Made by a program: the position numbers and the translations under genes
From: JANELJ01 sp024511395
GTDB lineage: Bacteria; Pseudomonadota; Gammaproteobacteria; GRL18
Direction: 5' to 3'
Length of the DNA stretch: 64,000 nt
NCBI GenBank assembly: GCA_963681975.1
Contig: OY820613.1
Span: forward strand, 2,480,001 to 2,544,000
Shown here: positions 35,612-45,574 of the stretch, in pieces
Numbering within the stretch: the first letter of the stretch is position 1
Layout: each line of letters starts with the position of its first letter
Notes under the pieces: generated by a model
Told to the model about the DNA's origin: nothing
Seen by the model: the letters and a program-made list of their open reading frames with translations, nothing else
The model's database searches: none

Positions 35612-36655
35612 ATGAGTACATCACAGGCCGATCAGGAACCACCAATGGAACATGAACAACCGTTTATGAGCCATTTAATTGAATTACGTGACAGGATTCT
35701 GCGTATTGTTGTCGTGGTTATTGCCATTTTTATGGTGCTGTTCTTTTTTGCCAACGACCTGTACCACATTGTATCAGCACCCCTGCTGGCACAGCTGCCC
35801 GATGGCAGTACCATGATTGCCACCGGTGTGGCGGCGCCGTTTTTAACCCCGTTTAAGTTAAGTCTGGTCACTTCAATTTTTATTGCCATTCCCTTTATTT
35901 TTTACCAGTTCTGGTCCTTTGTGGCACCGGGCCTGTACCGCCATGAAAAACGTCTGGCTCTGCCTTTACTGGTGTCCAGTATTTTCCTGTTTTATGCCGG
36001 TATTGTATTTTCATTTTATGTAGTCTTTCCCCTGATGTTTGCTTTTTTCACTGCTACCACACCGGAAGGCGTGGCCATGATGACGGACATCAGTCAGTAT
36101 CTCGATTTTGTCTTAAAAATGTTTTTTGCCTTTGGTCTGGCTTTTGAAGTACCCATTGTTACTATTGTGCTAACGATTACCGGTGTGACCAATGCCGATA
36201 AGCTGGCAGAAAAGCGGCCTTATATTATTGTAGGCTCTTTTGTTGTCGGCATGCTGCTGACCCCGCCGGATATTATTTCCCAGACCTTATTAGCCATCCC
36301 TATCTGGCTGTTGTTTGAACTGGGCGTGGTTTTTTCCCGCATGATCGGTAATAAAAAGGCAGAACGGGAAGCACAGGAAGATGCTGGTTCCGACTCAGCC
36401 TCTGGTACCACTTCTGACACTGTCGCAACGGCTACTGCAACAGCAGGAGCTGGTGTGGCCGCAGCAACCGCCGCCGCTGCAGCCACCACTTCATCTGAAG
36501 AAAGCACTACACAGACTCATGCAGATACTGCATCTGAAGATATATCAGATAATGAGGAATCCCGCTACCGCCCCATGACCGATGAGGAAATGGAAGCAGA
36601 ACTGGATGCTATTGAGCGGGAAGAAGACGACGACGAGGATGAAGAAGGACCTTAA
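35612..36655 (+). CDS. tatC: Sec-independent translocase protein TatC
   Basis: TatC is the six-helix core of the Tat receptor. Conserved parts are FMSHLIELRDRILRIV, FYQFWSFVAPGLYRHEKR (with the glutamate region), and FGLAFEVPIVTIVL in the fifth helix. Residues 1-257 cover the usual protein. About 90 more residues follow, Ala/Thr-rich (about 280-300) and then strongly acidic, ending EREEDDDEDEEGP. The tail is soluble and its role unknown; similar acidic tails occur in some gammaproteobacterial TatC proteins. ATG 35612 follows a weak ribosome site. Confidence 0.94.
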   Translation: MSTSQADQEPPMEHEQPFMSHLIELRDRILRIVVVVIAIFMVLFFFANDLYHIVSAPLLAQLPDGSTMIATGVAAPFLTPFKLSLVTSIFIAIPFIFYQFWSFVAPGLYRHEKRLALPLLVSSIFLFYAGIVFSFYVVFPLMFAFFTATTPEGVAMMTDISQYLDFVLKMFFAFGLAFEVPIVTIVLTITGVTNADKLAEKRPYIIVGSFVVGMLLTPPDIISQTLLAIPIWLLFELGVVFSRMIGNKKAEREAQEDAGSDSASGTTSDTVATATATAGAGVAAATAAAAATTSSEESTTQTHADTASEDISDNEESRYRPMTDEEMEAELDAIEREEDDDEDEEGP

Positions 36656-36680
36656 TCAGGTAATGCTTTCTCAGGCAAAA

Positions 36681-38363
36681 TTATTTCTTTTTTCTGATAA
36701 GCCGGAACGCCACCCTTTCAAAGGAATCGGTGGCTTCCAGAATTTTTTCTATCCTGATTTTGTTTAATTTCTGGTTATGCCAGATTTTAAGTATTCTGCC
36801 GATATCATAAATTCCGGCCGGGATAATTAAATGCAGCTTATCTTTTTTGTCCCGTGTATTATTTTCTGAAATCAGAAAAGCCCGATGAAACTGCCCCTAC
36901 CCCTTCTTCTGCTTTAACGGCAACTGCTCTGGAATTACTGCAATCAGGTGAATACCAATGGCCATGCCTTTATGAGGTTTGATACGCAACCATTTGACAC
37001 TGGCCAGACGGTAGGCCACCAGCATTCCCACGGCAATGGGCATTTCTATGTCATTACGGCCAACCAGTAGCATACCGTGTTTGCTTTCATTACGCTGTTT
37101 CCAGACCTGTTCCTGCAAATTCTCACTGAACTGCTGCTGAGACTCGAAGATATCGCCCTGGACAACTGATGAAGTGTAAATTTTATCCCATTCATCACCC
37201 ATAATATTCACTTCCGACATAAACGGATTAATGGACTGTAATTCTCCCATTGGATTTTTTTTGTTCAGCAGGCGCTCTTCTTCCAGAAGATTAATCAAAT
37301 TAATTTCAGAGTCATCTTTCTCCTCTGCCTGAACCGCCGCCAGATTCTCTTCCTGCCACTGATGAATTTCCCGTTGCAGCTCAAAGGGCTTACGATTATT
37401 AATAAAATGATGACAGGCTGTCAGCCCGGAAACCAGCCGTATCTCATTACCGGAGAGCACTCGCTCCTCAGTCCGGTCTTTATACACTTTCAACTCATCT
37501 CTGATCCGCTGCAGATATTCATCAATAAATATACACAATGGCTCCAGATCAATAATGCGTCCTTCATACTCCTGCCCGGGTGGTGCTTTATCCTTATCCG
37601 GATCAAAACAATGGGGAGGCGAATCTGATAATAAATCCACTACATGGTGATGTTCCGGGTTTTGTCCTGCAAAGCCTTTTAAGTGACTATGCTCTACCCA
37701 TTTATCCAGCAGGAGATGTATTTTTCTGGATTCCAGACGCATCAGCCGGTAAGGATCCAGCAACTTCAGGATAACGATTTTAAGATAAATATCTTTAATT
37801 GACCGCCGGGAATGCATTACTTCATTCTGGGCACCGATACGTTCTGCCAGCAGATAAAGCTGGTTCAGTTCCTGCCAGATATAAGGAGGTTCAGAAAGAT
37901 AGAATTCAGAGCGCTCCACCAGCAGACGACTAATGTATTGCAGAGCCATATACAGTGCTTCTGGTAAGATATTACCAAGATACTGGTTCAGATAATCTTT
38001 ATTATTGGCGATGTCATTAACAACAATCTGGTAGGCTACTGAACTTTCCAGCAGTAGATGCTGCATAATATCAATTAAGGACTGATATTCTTCCGCCACA
38101 GGGAAAGAGACCAGTTCAGTTTTCCTGTACAGGTACTCCAGTTCCTTATGAATTTCCTTATCCATAATTTTCATCAGGGTGAGCCGCAAATCCGGATCAC
38201 ATTGTACCCGGTTTAATTCGGTCAGAGTTTTCAACAAACCGGCTCTGTCTGACGGATCACGTTTATTCAACCAGTTTTGAATAGACAATACTTCCGGCAT
38301 AATACCCTGATAGTCATCATCTAAAATAACCTGTTCGGATATTCTCAGCTTAGGCTTGAACAC
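36681..38363 (-). CDS. Uncharacterised 560-residue protein with PilZ-like C-terminus, in-frame TAG
   Basis: The frame starts with GTG 38361-38363 (MFKPKLRISEQ) and runs 488 codons to a TAG at 36897-36899. The same frame then continues for 71 codons (GQFHRAFLISENN to EATDSFERVAFRLIRKKK) to TAA at 36681-36683. Residues 1-400 are helical with many charged residues and no membrane segment. Residues 430-480 (MLLVGRNDIEMPIAVG to VKWLRIKPHKGMAIGIHL) resemble atypical PilZ domains. I do not recognise the family by name. The GTG start overlaps the terminal repeat of the ISAs1 remnant at 38363, so the true start or promoter may have been removed. It is either a recent pseudogene or a protein with a shortened tail. 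Confidence 0.62.
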
Positions 38364-38686
38364 AGGGCCGGATCATACTTTGCTCAAAAAACAACCAGAA
38401 ATTAAATTGAACTAATTTGAAAGATAAGGCTCAGAGCTTTAAAGTAAGCATTTGGAGACTCTGATGAACTTTGACCCTCATTTTAAATCACTACAAGACG
38501 GCCGAACAGATATAAACATCCGGTACGAATTACTGGATATAGTATTTTTAACCTTGGTGGCTATTTTATGTGGAGCAGAAGGCTGTAAAGACATTCAACG
38601 CTTTGGTGAATCAAAGCTGGAGTGGTTAAGAAAATACCGTGCATTCAAACAAGGCATACCCCGGCGCCATACAATAGACCGAATTA
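38363..38686 (+). mobile_element. ISAs1-family element, left end only
   Basis: Starts with CAGGGCCGGATCATACTTTG, the same terminal sequence as MITE family 1. The transposase N-terminus follows from ATG 38464 (MNFDPHFKSLQDGRTD, then VFLTLVAILCGAEGCKDIQRFG), typical of the ISAs1/H-repeat family. It is cut off after about 75 residues (RRHTIDRIIGV), where an IS3-type sequence begins. Confidence 0.85.
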
Positions 38687-39588
38687 TAGGGGTAATCCCC
38701 CCGAAAAATAATTCTTTTCATAAGTAGAATTTTCCATTAAATTATTAATGAGGAGAACCTACAATGAAGAAGTCCAGATTTACAGAATCCCAGAACATTG
38801 GCATTCTGAAAGAAGCTGAATCCGGCGTGCCGGTCACTGAATTATGCCGCACCCATGGTATGAGTGATGCCACCTTCTATAACTGGCAGGCCAAATACGG
38901 CGGCATGGATGTTTCCATGATGAAACGCATGAAAGAGCTGGAAGAAGAAAACCGCCGCTTGAAGAAGATGTATGCAGAAGAGCACTTAAAGGCAGAGATT
39001 ATTCAGGAGGCCATGGCAAAAAAGTGGTAAAGCCATCCCATCGCAGGGAGATGGCTAAACAAGTAGTCAGGGACAGAGAAATATCCATCAGGCTGGCCTG
39101 TCGTATCTTTGATATTAGTGAAACCTGTTATCGTTATCAGGAAAAAAATTCACAGGTAAATGACAAAATTGCTGACTGGCTGCTGCGTTTGACGCAGGCT
39201 TATAAAAACCGGGGCTTTGGATTATGCTTCCTGTATTTGCATAATGTTAAAGGCTTTCCCTGGAACCATAAACGAGTATATCGTATTTATCGGGAGCTGG
39301 AATTAAACCTAAGGATAAAGCCTAAAAAACGATTAAAACGTAAAAAACCAGATACCCTGGCGGTTCCAGAACAAATCAATGATATCTGGTCGATGGATTT
39401 TATGCATGACCAGTTAAAAGACGGACGTAGCTTTCGTACCTTTAATGTAGTTGATGATTATAATCTAGAATGCCCGGGCATTGAAGTGGATTTATCATTA
39501 CCGGCATTAAGAGTGATACGGACACTGGAACGCATTATTGAATGGCGAGGCAAGCTGTAGGGTTACAAAAAAGTATCATACTTTCATT
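38687..39588 (+). mobile_element. IS3-family (IS407-like) element, 3' truncated
   Basis: orfA (38764-39030, 88 residues; helix-turn-helix in SRFTESQNIGILKEAE, leucine-zipper-like ELEEENRRLKKM) overlaps orfB (39024-39560) by seven bases, the usual arrangement for programmed frameshifting. orfB has HTH_21 and the first catalytic region IWSMDFMHDQLKDGR. It stops at IIEWRGK, where intact enzymes continue to the second Asp. The right end is lost. It interrupts the ISAs1 remnant. Confidence 0.85.
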
Positions 39589-40786
39589 TGTAGTAGTTCA
39601 GACCTGATCTGACAGTCGGCTTGACTTAGTGAGAGTTTCCCGTTTTGATTAAAGGTGTCGAATCTTTATGACAAAACAAAAGGAGACTCTCATGTTTCAT
39701 ACTAACAATCCTATCATCAAACATAAAGCCGGTTTATTAAATTTAGCCGAAGAATTAGGAAATGTGTCCAAAGCCTGCCAGGTTATGGGCGTATCAAGAG
39801 ATACTTTTTACCGATATCAGGAACTGGTGGATGAAGGCGGCCTGGAAGCACTGATCTCAAAAAGCCGAAGAACACCTAATTTGAAAAATCGTGTTGATCT
39901 GGATACTGAAAAGAAGGTCTGCGAATATGCCATTGAATTTCCCGCACATGGCCAGGCCAGAACCAGTAATGAATTGAGAAAAAGAGGCATTTTTGTATCC
40001 GGAAGTGGTGTACGCTCTATCTGGCTACGCAATAACCTGGAAAACTTTAAAAAGCGCCTTAAGGCTCTGGAAGATAAGGTAGCCCAGGAAGGCATTATAC
40101 TCAGCGATGAGCAGGTGGCCGCCCTGGAGAAGAAAAAACAGGATGATGAAGCTTGTGGTGAAATTGAAACGGCTCACCCCGGTTATCCGGGTTCTCAGGA
40201 CACCTTTTATGTCGGTACATTAAAAGGCGTGGGTCGTATCTATCAGCAAACCTTTGTGGATACCTATAGTAAAGTCGCTTTTGCCAGGCTTTACACAACA
40301 AAAACGCCTGTTACAGCAGCCGATATGCTCAATGATAAAGTCCTGCCATTCTTTGCAGAGCAGGAGCTCCCTTTATTAAGAATTTTAACTGACCGGGGAA
40401 CAGAATACTGTGGCCGTGTGGAGCACCATGATTATCAGCTTTATCTGGCCATTAATGATATTGACCATACAAAGACCAAAGCGCGTTCACCTCAGACCAA
40501 TGGAATATGTGAGCGATTTCATAAAACCATATTACAGGAATTTTATCAGGTCACATTCAGAAAAAAACTGTATTCTTCCATGGAAGAATTACAAAAAGAT
40601 CTGGACGAATGGATCAGATATTATAATAATGAACGTACCCATCAGGGAAAAATGTGTTGTGGAAGAACACCCATGGATACATTAACTGATGGGAAATCAG
40701 TCTGGGCTGAAAAAAATTTAGCTCAGGTTTAATCTGACAGACACCTTCAAAACGGGAGGACTGTCAGATCAGGTCTGAACTACTAC
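39589..40786 (+). mobile_element. IS481-family element, complete (1198 bp)
   Basis: The inverted ends are TGTAGTAGTTCAGACCTGAT followed by CTGACAG (39589 onward), and its exact complement ends at 40786. They are flanked by 7-bp direct copies TTTCATT (39582-39588 and 40787-40793). It holds one intact transposase gene and looks like a recent insertion. Confidence 0.93.
39692..40732 (+). CDS. IS481-family transposase
   Basis: An intact enzyme of 346 residues from ATG 39692, which lies five bases after AAAGGAGA. An ATG at 39668 would add eight residues but has no ribosome site. An N-terminal helix-turn-helix (NVSKACQVMGVSRDTFYRYQEL) precedes the rve-type DDE core. The three catalytic acids are in QTFVDTYSKVAFARL, RILTDRGTEYCG and PQTNGICERFHKTILQEF. 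It ends 54 bp before the right inverted repeat. Confidence 0.93.
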   Translation: MFHTNNPIIKHKAGLLNLAEELGNVSKACQVMGVSRDTFYRYQELVDEGGLEALISKSRRTPNLKNRVDLDTEKKVCEYAIEFPAHGQARTSNELRKRGIFVSGSGVRSIWLRNNLENFKKRLKALEDKVAQEGIILSDEQVAALEKKKQDDEACGEIETAHPGYPGSQDTFYVGTLKGVGRIYQQTFVDTYSKVAFARLYTTKTPVTAADMLNDKVLPFFAEQELPLLRILTDRGTEYCGRVEHHDYQLYLAINDIDHTKTKARSPQTNGICERFHKTILQEFYQVTFRKKLYSSMEELQKDLDEWIRYYNNERTHQGKMCCGRTPMDTLTDGKSVWAEKNLAQV

Positions 40787-42588
40787 ATTTCATTTGTTTC
40801 CTATTAATAACAAACACTTAAACGCCAACCTCTACCTGTGTCAAAATCTGATTTTCCACAACCGAATAAATATCAACACTTTCATCTGGAACATCGATAC
40901 TAACAATAAGACTATAACGGACTCTATTCTGCCAACGATCTATGCCAGTACGGTACTTCCACCAACCACCTACAGGATACACAGCTATTGTATGCATATT
41001 TGCAAGCTGATCAGCATATCTAATCCATGTATCAGAATGTAGGGAACCACGTGTACGTAACTGTGGTCCTAACTGCCAACCATTACTATCTCCTTCTGGG
41101 CCATCATAATCTTCAGTCCCATCATTTGCTTTTTGATTGATAGAAGCTCGAAAATTTTCAAGAGATTGATCTGGACGGATAACCTCGAATCTCAACCCAT
41201 GAGATTGGTAGCTATAACGTTTCCTGTAGCCACGTCGTCCAGGGTTTGGTTCAATAAAATAAGACAATGTAACTTTGAGCTTAACTTCTAAATCCGGGGG
41301 TAATTTTTGTAATTCTTCTATGGGCCAAGGTAAATGATAAAGCTGCATCTCATTTAACTTGGGGGCAGTTGAGGCACTTGCACCAACAGCTTTTATAAAA
41401 GGTTGTATATAATCTTGAGCAATTAATGTTAAAGCATGGTTTGCACTATATTGAGCACGTTCGAGACTTGGCACTCCATATCCAACAGTTCTAAGCATTG
41501 TTTCTTTAGCTAGTTTCAGGCCAGTAGTCAGGATATTCAGCCATAAGGATTGCAGCTTGACGTGAAACTAATGCACAAGCAGCACTGGTATCTGCATTAG
41601 TTTCAAATAATTGTCCCGTAGTTCTTCCAGATGTAGTCAACAGAGAAACAACATCAGCATCTGTAACTTCATTTTGATCCGGAGAAAGCAAGCGATTACC
41701 ACCTTCGGCAACCACATCAGGCTTATAAGGTGCATGCTTTCGCCACCTCCAATTGACAGCAGAGCGTGAAGCTGGTGCGACATCACCTGTTACAGCAAAC
41801 GGTGACCAACCATTATAGTCTGGATCATCATTAGTTGTTTTCTCTGTGAATGCACCTACAGTTAACGCATTCCATGATTGAGCAGGATCTTCTATTTGTG
41901 CCAGATGAACTTGATCCCAATAATCCAGTTCTGGAGATAAAACTCTGTTATTGCCTGAAGATATAACAAACAACTTCGAATTTTCATCTGTAAGACCAGA
42001 TGTAAATTGATCTATTTCAGCCGACCATGATGAAGGTTGACCTCCTTCACGCTCTGGCTCCGCAGTTATTGCCAAAGAATACACTCGATTCCAGTCTGGT
42101 CTATCTACTGCCAGCTTCTCCGCTGTTCCCACCGTGACCGCACCATACAATTCAGGATCATTATGCCCAGTCGGTGGCAATATACGAGCAGACTCTATAT
42201 GATGATTTAACTTTATTTGTCCAGTACTCACTAATGCTTCTTGTAAGTCACCAAAAATTGCTAATCCTGCCTGTCTTGACCCATGATCGTTATATGGTCC
42301 AAGTGGAATTGCTGGATTATAATCATCATAGCGCGGCCAATCAGGGTGCCATCGTTCTGCTTGCTGCTCATGCATATTCTGGCCGATCATGAACACTGAT
42401 TCTGATTTATCGTGAACACTGTTTCTGAACCATCATGAACACCCATTCTGTTCTATCGTGAACGCCGATTCTGATCTCATCGTGAACACTTTTACTGTTT
42501 TTCCAGAATCAGTGTTCACGATGGTTCAGAATCCTTTCCCACACATTGATATTCAATAACTGCTAACCTCCCTGATTTTTATTGGGGA

Positions 42589-44145
42589 ATGGTTATGCCA
42601 ACAAAGAGACTATCAATGCGACAATTACGAACAATATTAAGACTCAGACTGCAAGCCAAACTCAGCCTGCGCCAGATAAAAACCAGCCTGCGATTAAGCC
42701 TGGGTGCCGTACAAAAAATCTGCAGTAAAGCAGAGGCTCTTGATCTGGACTGGCCCGCCATTGAACAACTGGACGATCAACAACTGGCCAGTCGGTTTTA
42801 CCCCCAGGCCGATACCCGGGTTTCCAGCGCATTCCAGCTCCCTGACTGGTCAGAGGTCTATCGGGAACTCAAACGCAAAGGAATGACCAGGCTCCTGCTT
42901 TGGGAAGAATACACACAACAATTCCCAAACCGCTGTTACAGCTATCCACAGTACTGCATGCTGTACCAGCAATGGCAAAAGAAACAGAAACGCTCCATGC
43001 GTCAGCATCATAAGGCGGGAGAAAAACTCTTTGTTGATTATGCCGGTCAAACCGTTCCTGTTGTTCAGCAGGACACTGGTGAAATTCAGTTTGCCCGGAT
43101 TTTTGTTGCCGTATTAGGTGCTTCCAATTACACCTATGCAGAAGCTACCTGGAGCCAACGCCTGCCGGACTGGATCGGCAGTCATGTAAGAACCTTTGAA
43201 TTTATAAAAGGGGTTCCCGTACTGTTAATTCCTGATAATCTTAAAAGCAGTACCACCCGGGCCTGTCGGTACGATCCGGATATTAATATGTCTTACCAGC
43301 AGATGGCGGCTCATTATGGTACAGCCTTCGTTCCTGCCAGACCCCGAAAGCCTCAGGATAAAGCCAAAGCTGAAGTGGGTGTGCAGATTATAGAACGCTG
43401 GATCCTGGCTCGTTTACGTCATCAAACGTTCTTCTCACTGACAGAGCTCAATCAGCAGATCCATGGCCTGCTTGAAGAGGTCAACAACAAACCCTTTAAG
43501 CAGCTTAAAGGCACCCGGCAACAGTGGTTTGACTTGCTGGATAAACCGGCACTGCTGCCACTGCCCAAACAGGCGTTTGAGTTTACTGAAATCAAAACCG
43601 TCAAAGTCAATGTGGATTACCATATTCAGTTTGACGGACACCTGTATTCAGTACCTCATCATCTGGTGGGTGAAAAACCGGAAGTGCATGCCAAAGCATT
43701 CTTAATAGAGATGTACTTTCATAACCGGTGCATCTGTCAGCATGCCAGACAATACCATTCTGGTACCACCACCGTACCGGCCCATATGCCAGAGCGCCAT
43801 AAGAAACACCATCAATGGACACCAGGGCGATTAATGAACTGGGCTAAGGATATTGGTGATGAAGTGCTTATCCGGGTTAAAAGCCAGTTGAAACAAAAGC
43901 AGCATGAAGAGCAGGCTTACCGGGTTTGCCCGGGCTTACTCAATCTGTCCCGACAATATCCTAATGAGCGTTTAAATAAGGCCTGCCAGATTGCCAATCA
44001 TAAAAATCTCAACCGGCTGAAGCACATTAAGTCTATATTGCTCAGCAATCAGGATAAGTTACAGCCTGACTTCTTTGAACAGAAAGAACCTTCTTCATTA
44101 CCACAGTCTCATGAGAACATTCGTGGCCCCAAAAGCTATCACTAA
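42589..44145 (+). CDS. istA: IS21 transposase IstA
   Basis: A 518-residue DDE transposase. The N-terminal helix-turn-helix (LSLRQIKTSLRLSLGAVQKIC) is followed by the rve core with Asp in GEKLFVDYAGQTVPVV, the second Asp in VLLIPDNLKSSTTRA, and Glu in DKAKAEVGVQIIERWIL. The C-terminal beta-barrel and basic region are typical. ATG 42589 lies after TTGGGGAATGGTT; the second Met at 42598 is also possible. istB begins 15 bp after the stop. Confidence 0.93.
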   Translation: MVMPTKRLSMRQLRTILRLRLQAKLSLRQIKTSLRLSLGAVQKICSKAEALDLDWPAIEQLDDQQLASRFYPQADTRVSSAFQLPDWSEVYRELKRKGMTRLLLWEEYTQQFPNRCYSYPQYCMLYQQWQKKQKRSMRQHHKAGEKLFVDYAGQTVPVVQQDTGEIQFARIFVAVLGASNYTYAEATWSQRLPDWIGSHVRTFEFIKGVPVLLIPDNLKSSTTRACRYDPDINMSYQQMAAHYGTAFVPARPRKPQDKAKAEVGVQIIERWILARLRHQTFFSLTELNQQIHGLLEEVNNKPFKQLKGTRQQWFDLLDKPALLPLPKQAFEFTEIKTVKVNVDYHIQFDGHLYSVPHHLVGEKPEVHAKAFLIEMYFHNRCICQHARQYHSGTTTVPAHMPERHKKHHQWTPGRLMNWAKDIGDEVLIRVKSQLKQKQHEEQAYRVCPGLLNLSRQYPNERLNKACQIANHKNLNRLKHIKSILLSNQDKLQPDFFEQKEPSSLPQSHENIRGPKSYH

Positions 44146-44160
44146 CCAGGGAGTATCAGC

Positions 44161-44916
44161 ATGTTAGAACAAACCATTACCCAACTTCGACAATTAAAAC
44201 TCACCGGCATGGCCGATGCCCTGCTTAGCCAGATTGAGCAGCCGGGCACCTATGAAGGCCTGTCCTTTGAGCAGCGAATACAATTACTGGCCGACAGCGA
44301 AGCCCGGGAAAGAGAGCAGAGAAAGCAAAAGCGGCTGATTAAAGCCGCCCGCTTTAAACTGGCTGCACATGCCCAGGATATTGATTATCTGCATCCCGGA
44401 GGTTTACAGCAATCTGTCATGGCTTCACTTCTGCAATGTGACTGGTTAAACAAAGCTCAGAACATTCTGATCACTGGCCCCTGTGGCAGTGGTAAAACCT
44501 TTATTGCCTGTGCACCGGGGCATACGGCGTGTATGAAAGGTCATAGTGTTAAATATTACCGGTTGTCCCGGTTATTAATGATGCTTACCCGGAGCAAAGC
44601 AGACGGTACTTACCTCAAAACACTTCAGTCTCTGGCCAAAACAGAGCTGCTGATCATTGATGACTGGGGACTGGAACTGTTAAAAGCGGTACAGCGCAAT
44701 GACTTAATGGAATTGATGGATGATCGCCATGGACATGCATCAACCATTATGCTCAGTCAGTTACCCACTGATCAGTGGCATCAGTCTATCGGTGACAATA
44801 CGATTGCCGATGCCATTTTAGATCGGCTTATGCACAATGCCCACCGACTTAAATTAAAAGGTGAATCGATGCGAAAAACACGCTCATCATTGACGGATGG
44901 TGAACACTTAGGGTAA
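44161..44916 (+). CDS. istB: IS21 helper ATPase IstB
   Basis: A 251-residue AAA+ ATPase that bends target DNA and recruits IstA. Walker A is GPCGSGKT at residues 106-113 (GPCG where GPxG is common) and Walker B is LLIIDDWGLE. Sensor and arginine-finger blocks (STIMLSQLPTDQWH, DAILDRLMHNAHRLKLKGES) are typical. The N-terminal IstB_N helix bundle is present. ATG 44161 follows AGGGAGTATCAGC. The frame is intact. Confidence 0.93.
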   Translation: MLEQTITQLRQLKLTGMADALLSQIEQPGTYEGLSFEQRIQLLADSEAREREQRKQKRLIKAARFKLAAHAQDIDYLHPGGLQQSVMASLLQCDWLNKAQNILITGPCGSGKTFIACAPGHTACMKGHSVKYYRLSRLLMMLTRSKADGTYLKTLQSLAKTELLIIDDWGLELLKAVQRNDLMELMDDRHGHASTIMLSQLPTDQWHQSIGDNTIADAILDRLMHNAHRLKLKGESMRKTRSSLTDGEHLG

Positions 44917-45170
44917 AAAGACTGTACGCCAATGTGTGGGCAGGGTTGGGTGTTCACGATAGAACAGAATGGGTGTTCATGATGGATCAGAATTGGTGTT
45001 CACCATCAGCAGAATACGCAGCTCATTGCAGAGCATTCCTAGAATAGGATGATTATAATTAACACCAGTATCAATGATAGTAATTGCTGTAGTACAACCA
45101 TCTTCAATTTGGATTCGAGCCCTCAAATCATCAGCCCATTCAACAAAAGATGGTTCAGACCGGCAGGGGG

Positions 45171-45415
45171 TTAATGATGTCGACTTCAGTCCAAGAGAAA
45201 TTCCGCCCCCATGGTGAGCAAATACCTGGAAAAGGCAGGGTGTCAAGGAGGAGTCCTGAAAGGAAGTTCCTTGATAGCCTGACTTTGGAAGGTAGGCTGT
45301 TCACTATGGAGGTGGTATTTCAGGTTTGTTCATTTAACCTCTGCTGACTTAAACCACCGCAATGAGCGTTTACACAGTTATTTTTACACCCTCCCCCATA
45401 CGGCTATCGGTGGAG
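45171..45415. other. Unassigned junction sequence
   Basis: Sequence between the truncated S8 peptidase start and the palindromic repeat. Frames are short and show no family resemblance. A GGAGG-containing stretch (45248-45254) has no plausible gene behind it. It is probably a scar of an earlier insertion. Confidence 0.5.
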
Positions 45416-45574
45416 TACCACCCAGGCAAAAATTGGCTTTAGCCGGAGAAAACAATTTAAACCGTCTTATCCACATACCCACAGGCCAGGCCTGTCAGTG
45501 AGATAAACCTGAAGGTCTTACCAACAGGCAGACCTATGGATATATGGATAAGACTTATGCAAAACCTCTATTTA
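45416..45574. repeat. Palindromic repeat family 2, copy 2 (first part)
   Basis: Inverted copy of 15173-15364 with few differences. The part from the TTGCCTGGGTGGTA end through the long hairpin lies here. It is interrupted at TATTTA by IS copy E, and the rest continues at 47079-47109. Confidence 0.9.

Larger units (their letters stand above)
42390..45002 (+). mobile_element. IS21-family element, complete (about 2.6 kb)
   Basis: Both ends carry multiple copies of a ~23-bp unit beginning TGAACAC(C/T) and ending ATCG, about five at the left (42390-42505) and three at the right (44957-45002). This is the multiple-terminal-repeat layout of IS21. The outer ends are TG and CA. Flanks CGATCA and CCATCA match at five of six positions, a probable target duplication. 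istA and istB are both open. It splits the S8 peptidase gene. Confidence 0.92.
40818..45170 (-). pseudogene. S8 (subtilisin-like) peptidase, split by IS21 and frameshifted
   Basis: Three minus-strand pieces make one gene. The piece at 45003-45170 has FVEWADDLRARIQ and the catalytic Asp in ITIIDTGVNYNHPIL. The piece at 41507-42389 has the catalytic His in NDHGSRQAGLAIFGD, the oxyanion Asn region in FVISSGNN, and the catalytic Ser in ADTSAACALVSRQAA. The piece at 40818-41498 has LRTVGYGVPSLERAQYSA and a beta-rich C-terminus. An IS21 lies between Asp and His. A frameshift lies near 41503, where about 35 residues also seem missing, and the N-terminus is cut at about 45170. The layout resembles S8 peptidases that pair with an AAA+ ATPase in phage-defence loci (IteS type). 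No ATPase gene remains. Confidence 0.82.

Noticed and set aside
16016..36899. Pyrrolysine or full reassignment of TAG
   Set aside because: TAG also ends intact genes such as tsaD and hisE, and no pyl genes are in the window; simple C-to-T decay explains most cases. I keep it only as a testable alternative.
42390..42505. Possible iterons or an origin of replication
   Set aside because: The ~23-bp repeats are mirrored at the other end of an istA/istB element and are IS21 terminal repeats.
45150..45347. A 65-codon plus-strand frame after the IS21
   Set aside because: It spans the S8 remnant antisense and junction DNA, with no family resemblance.
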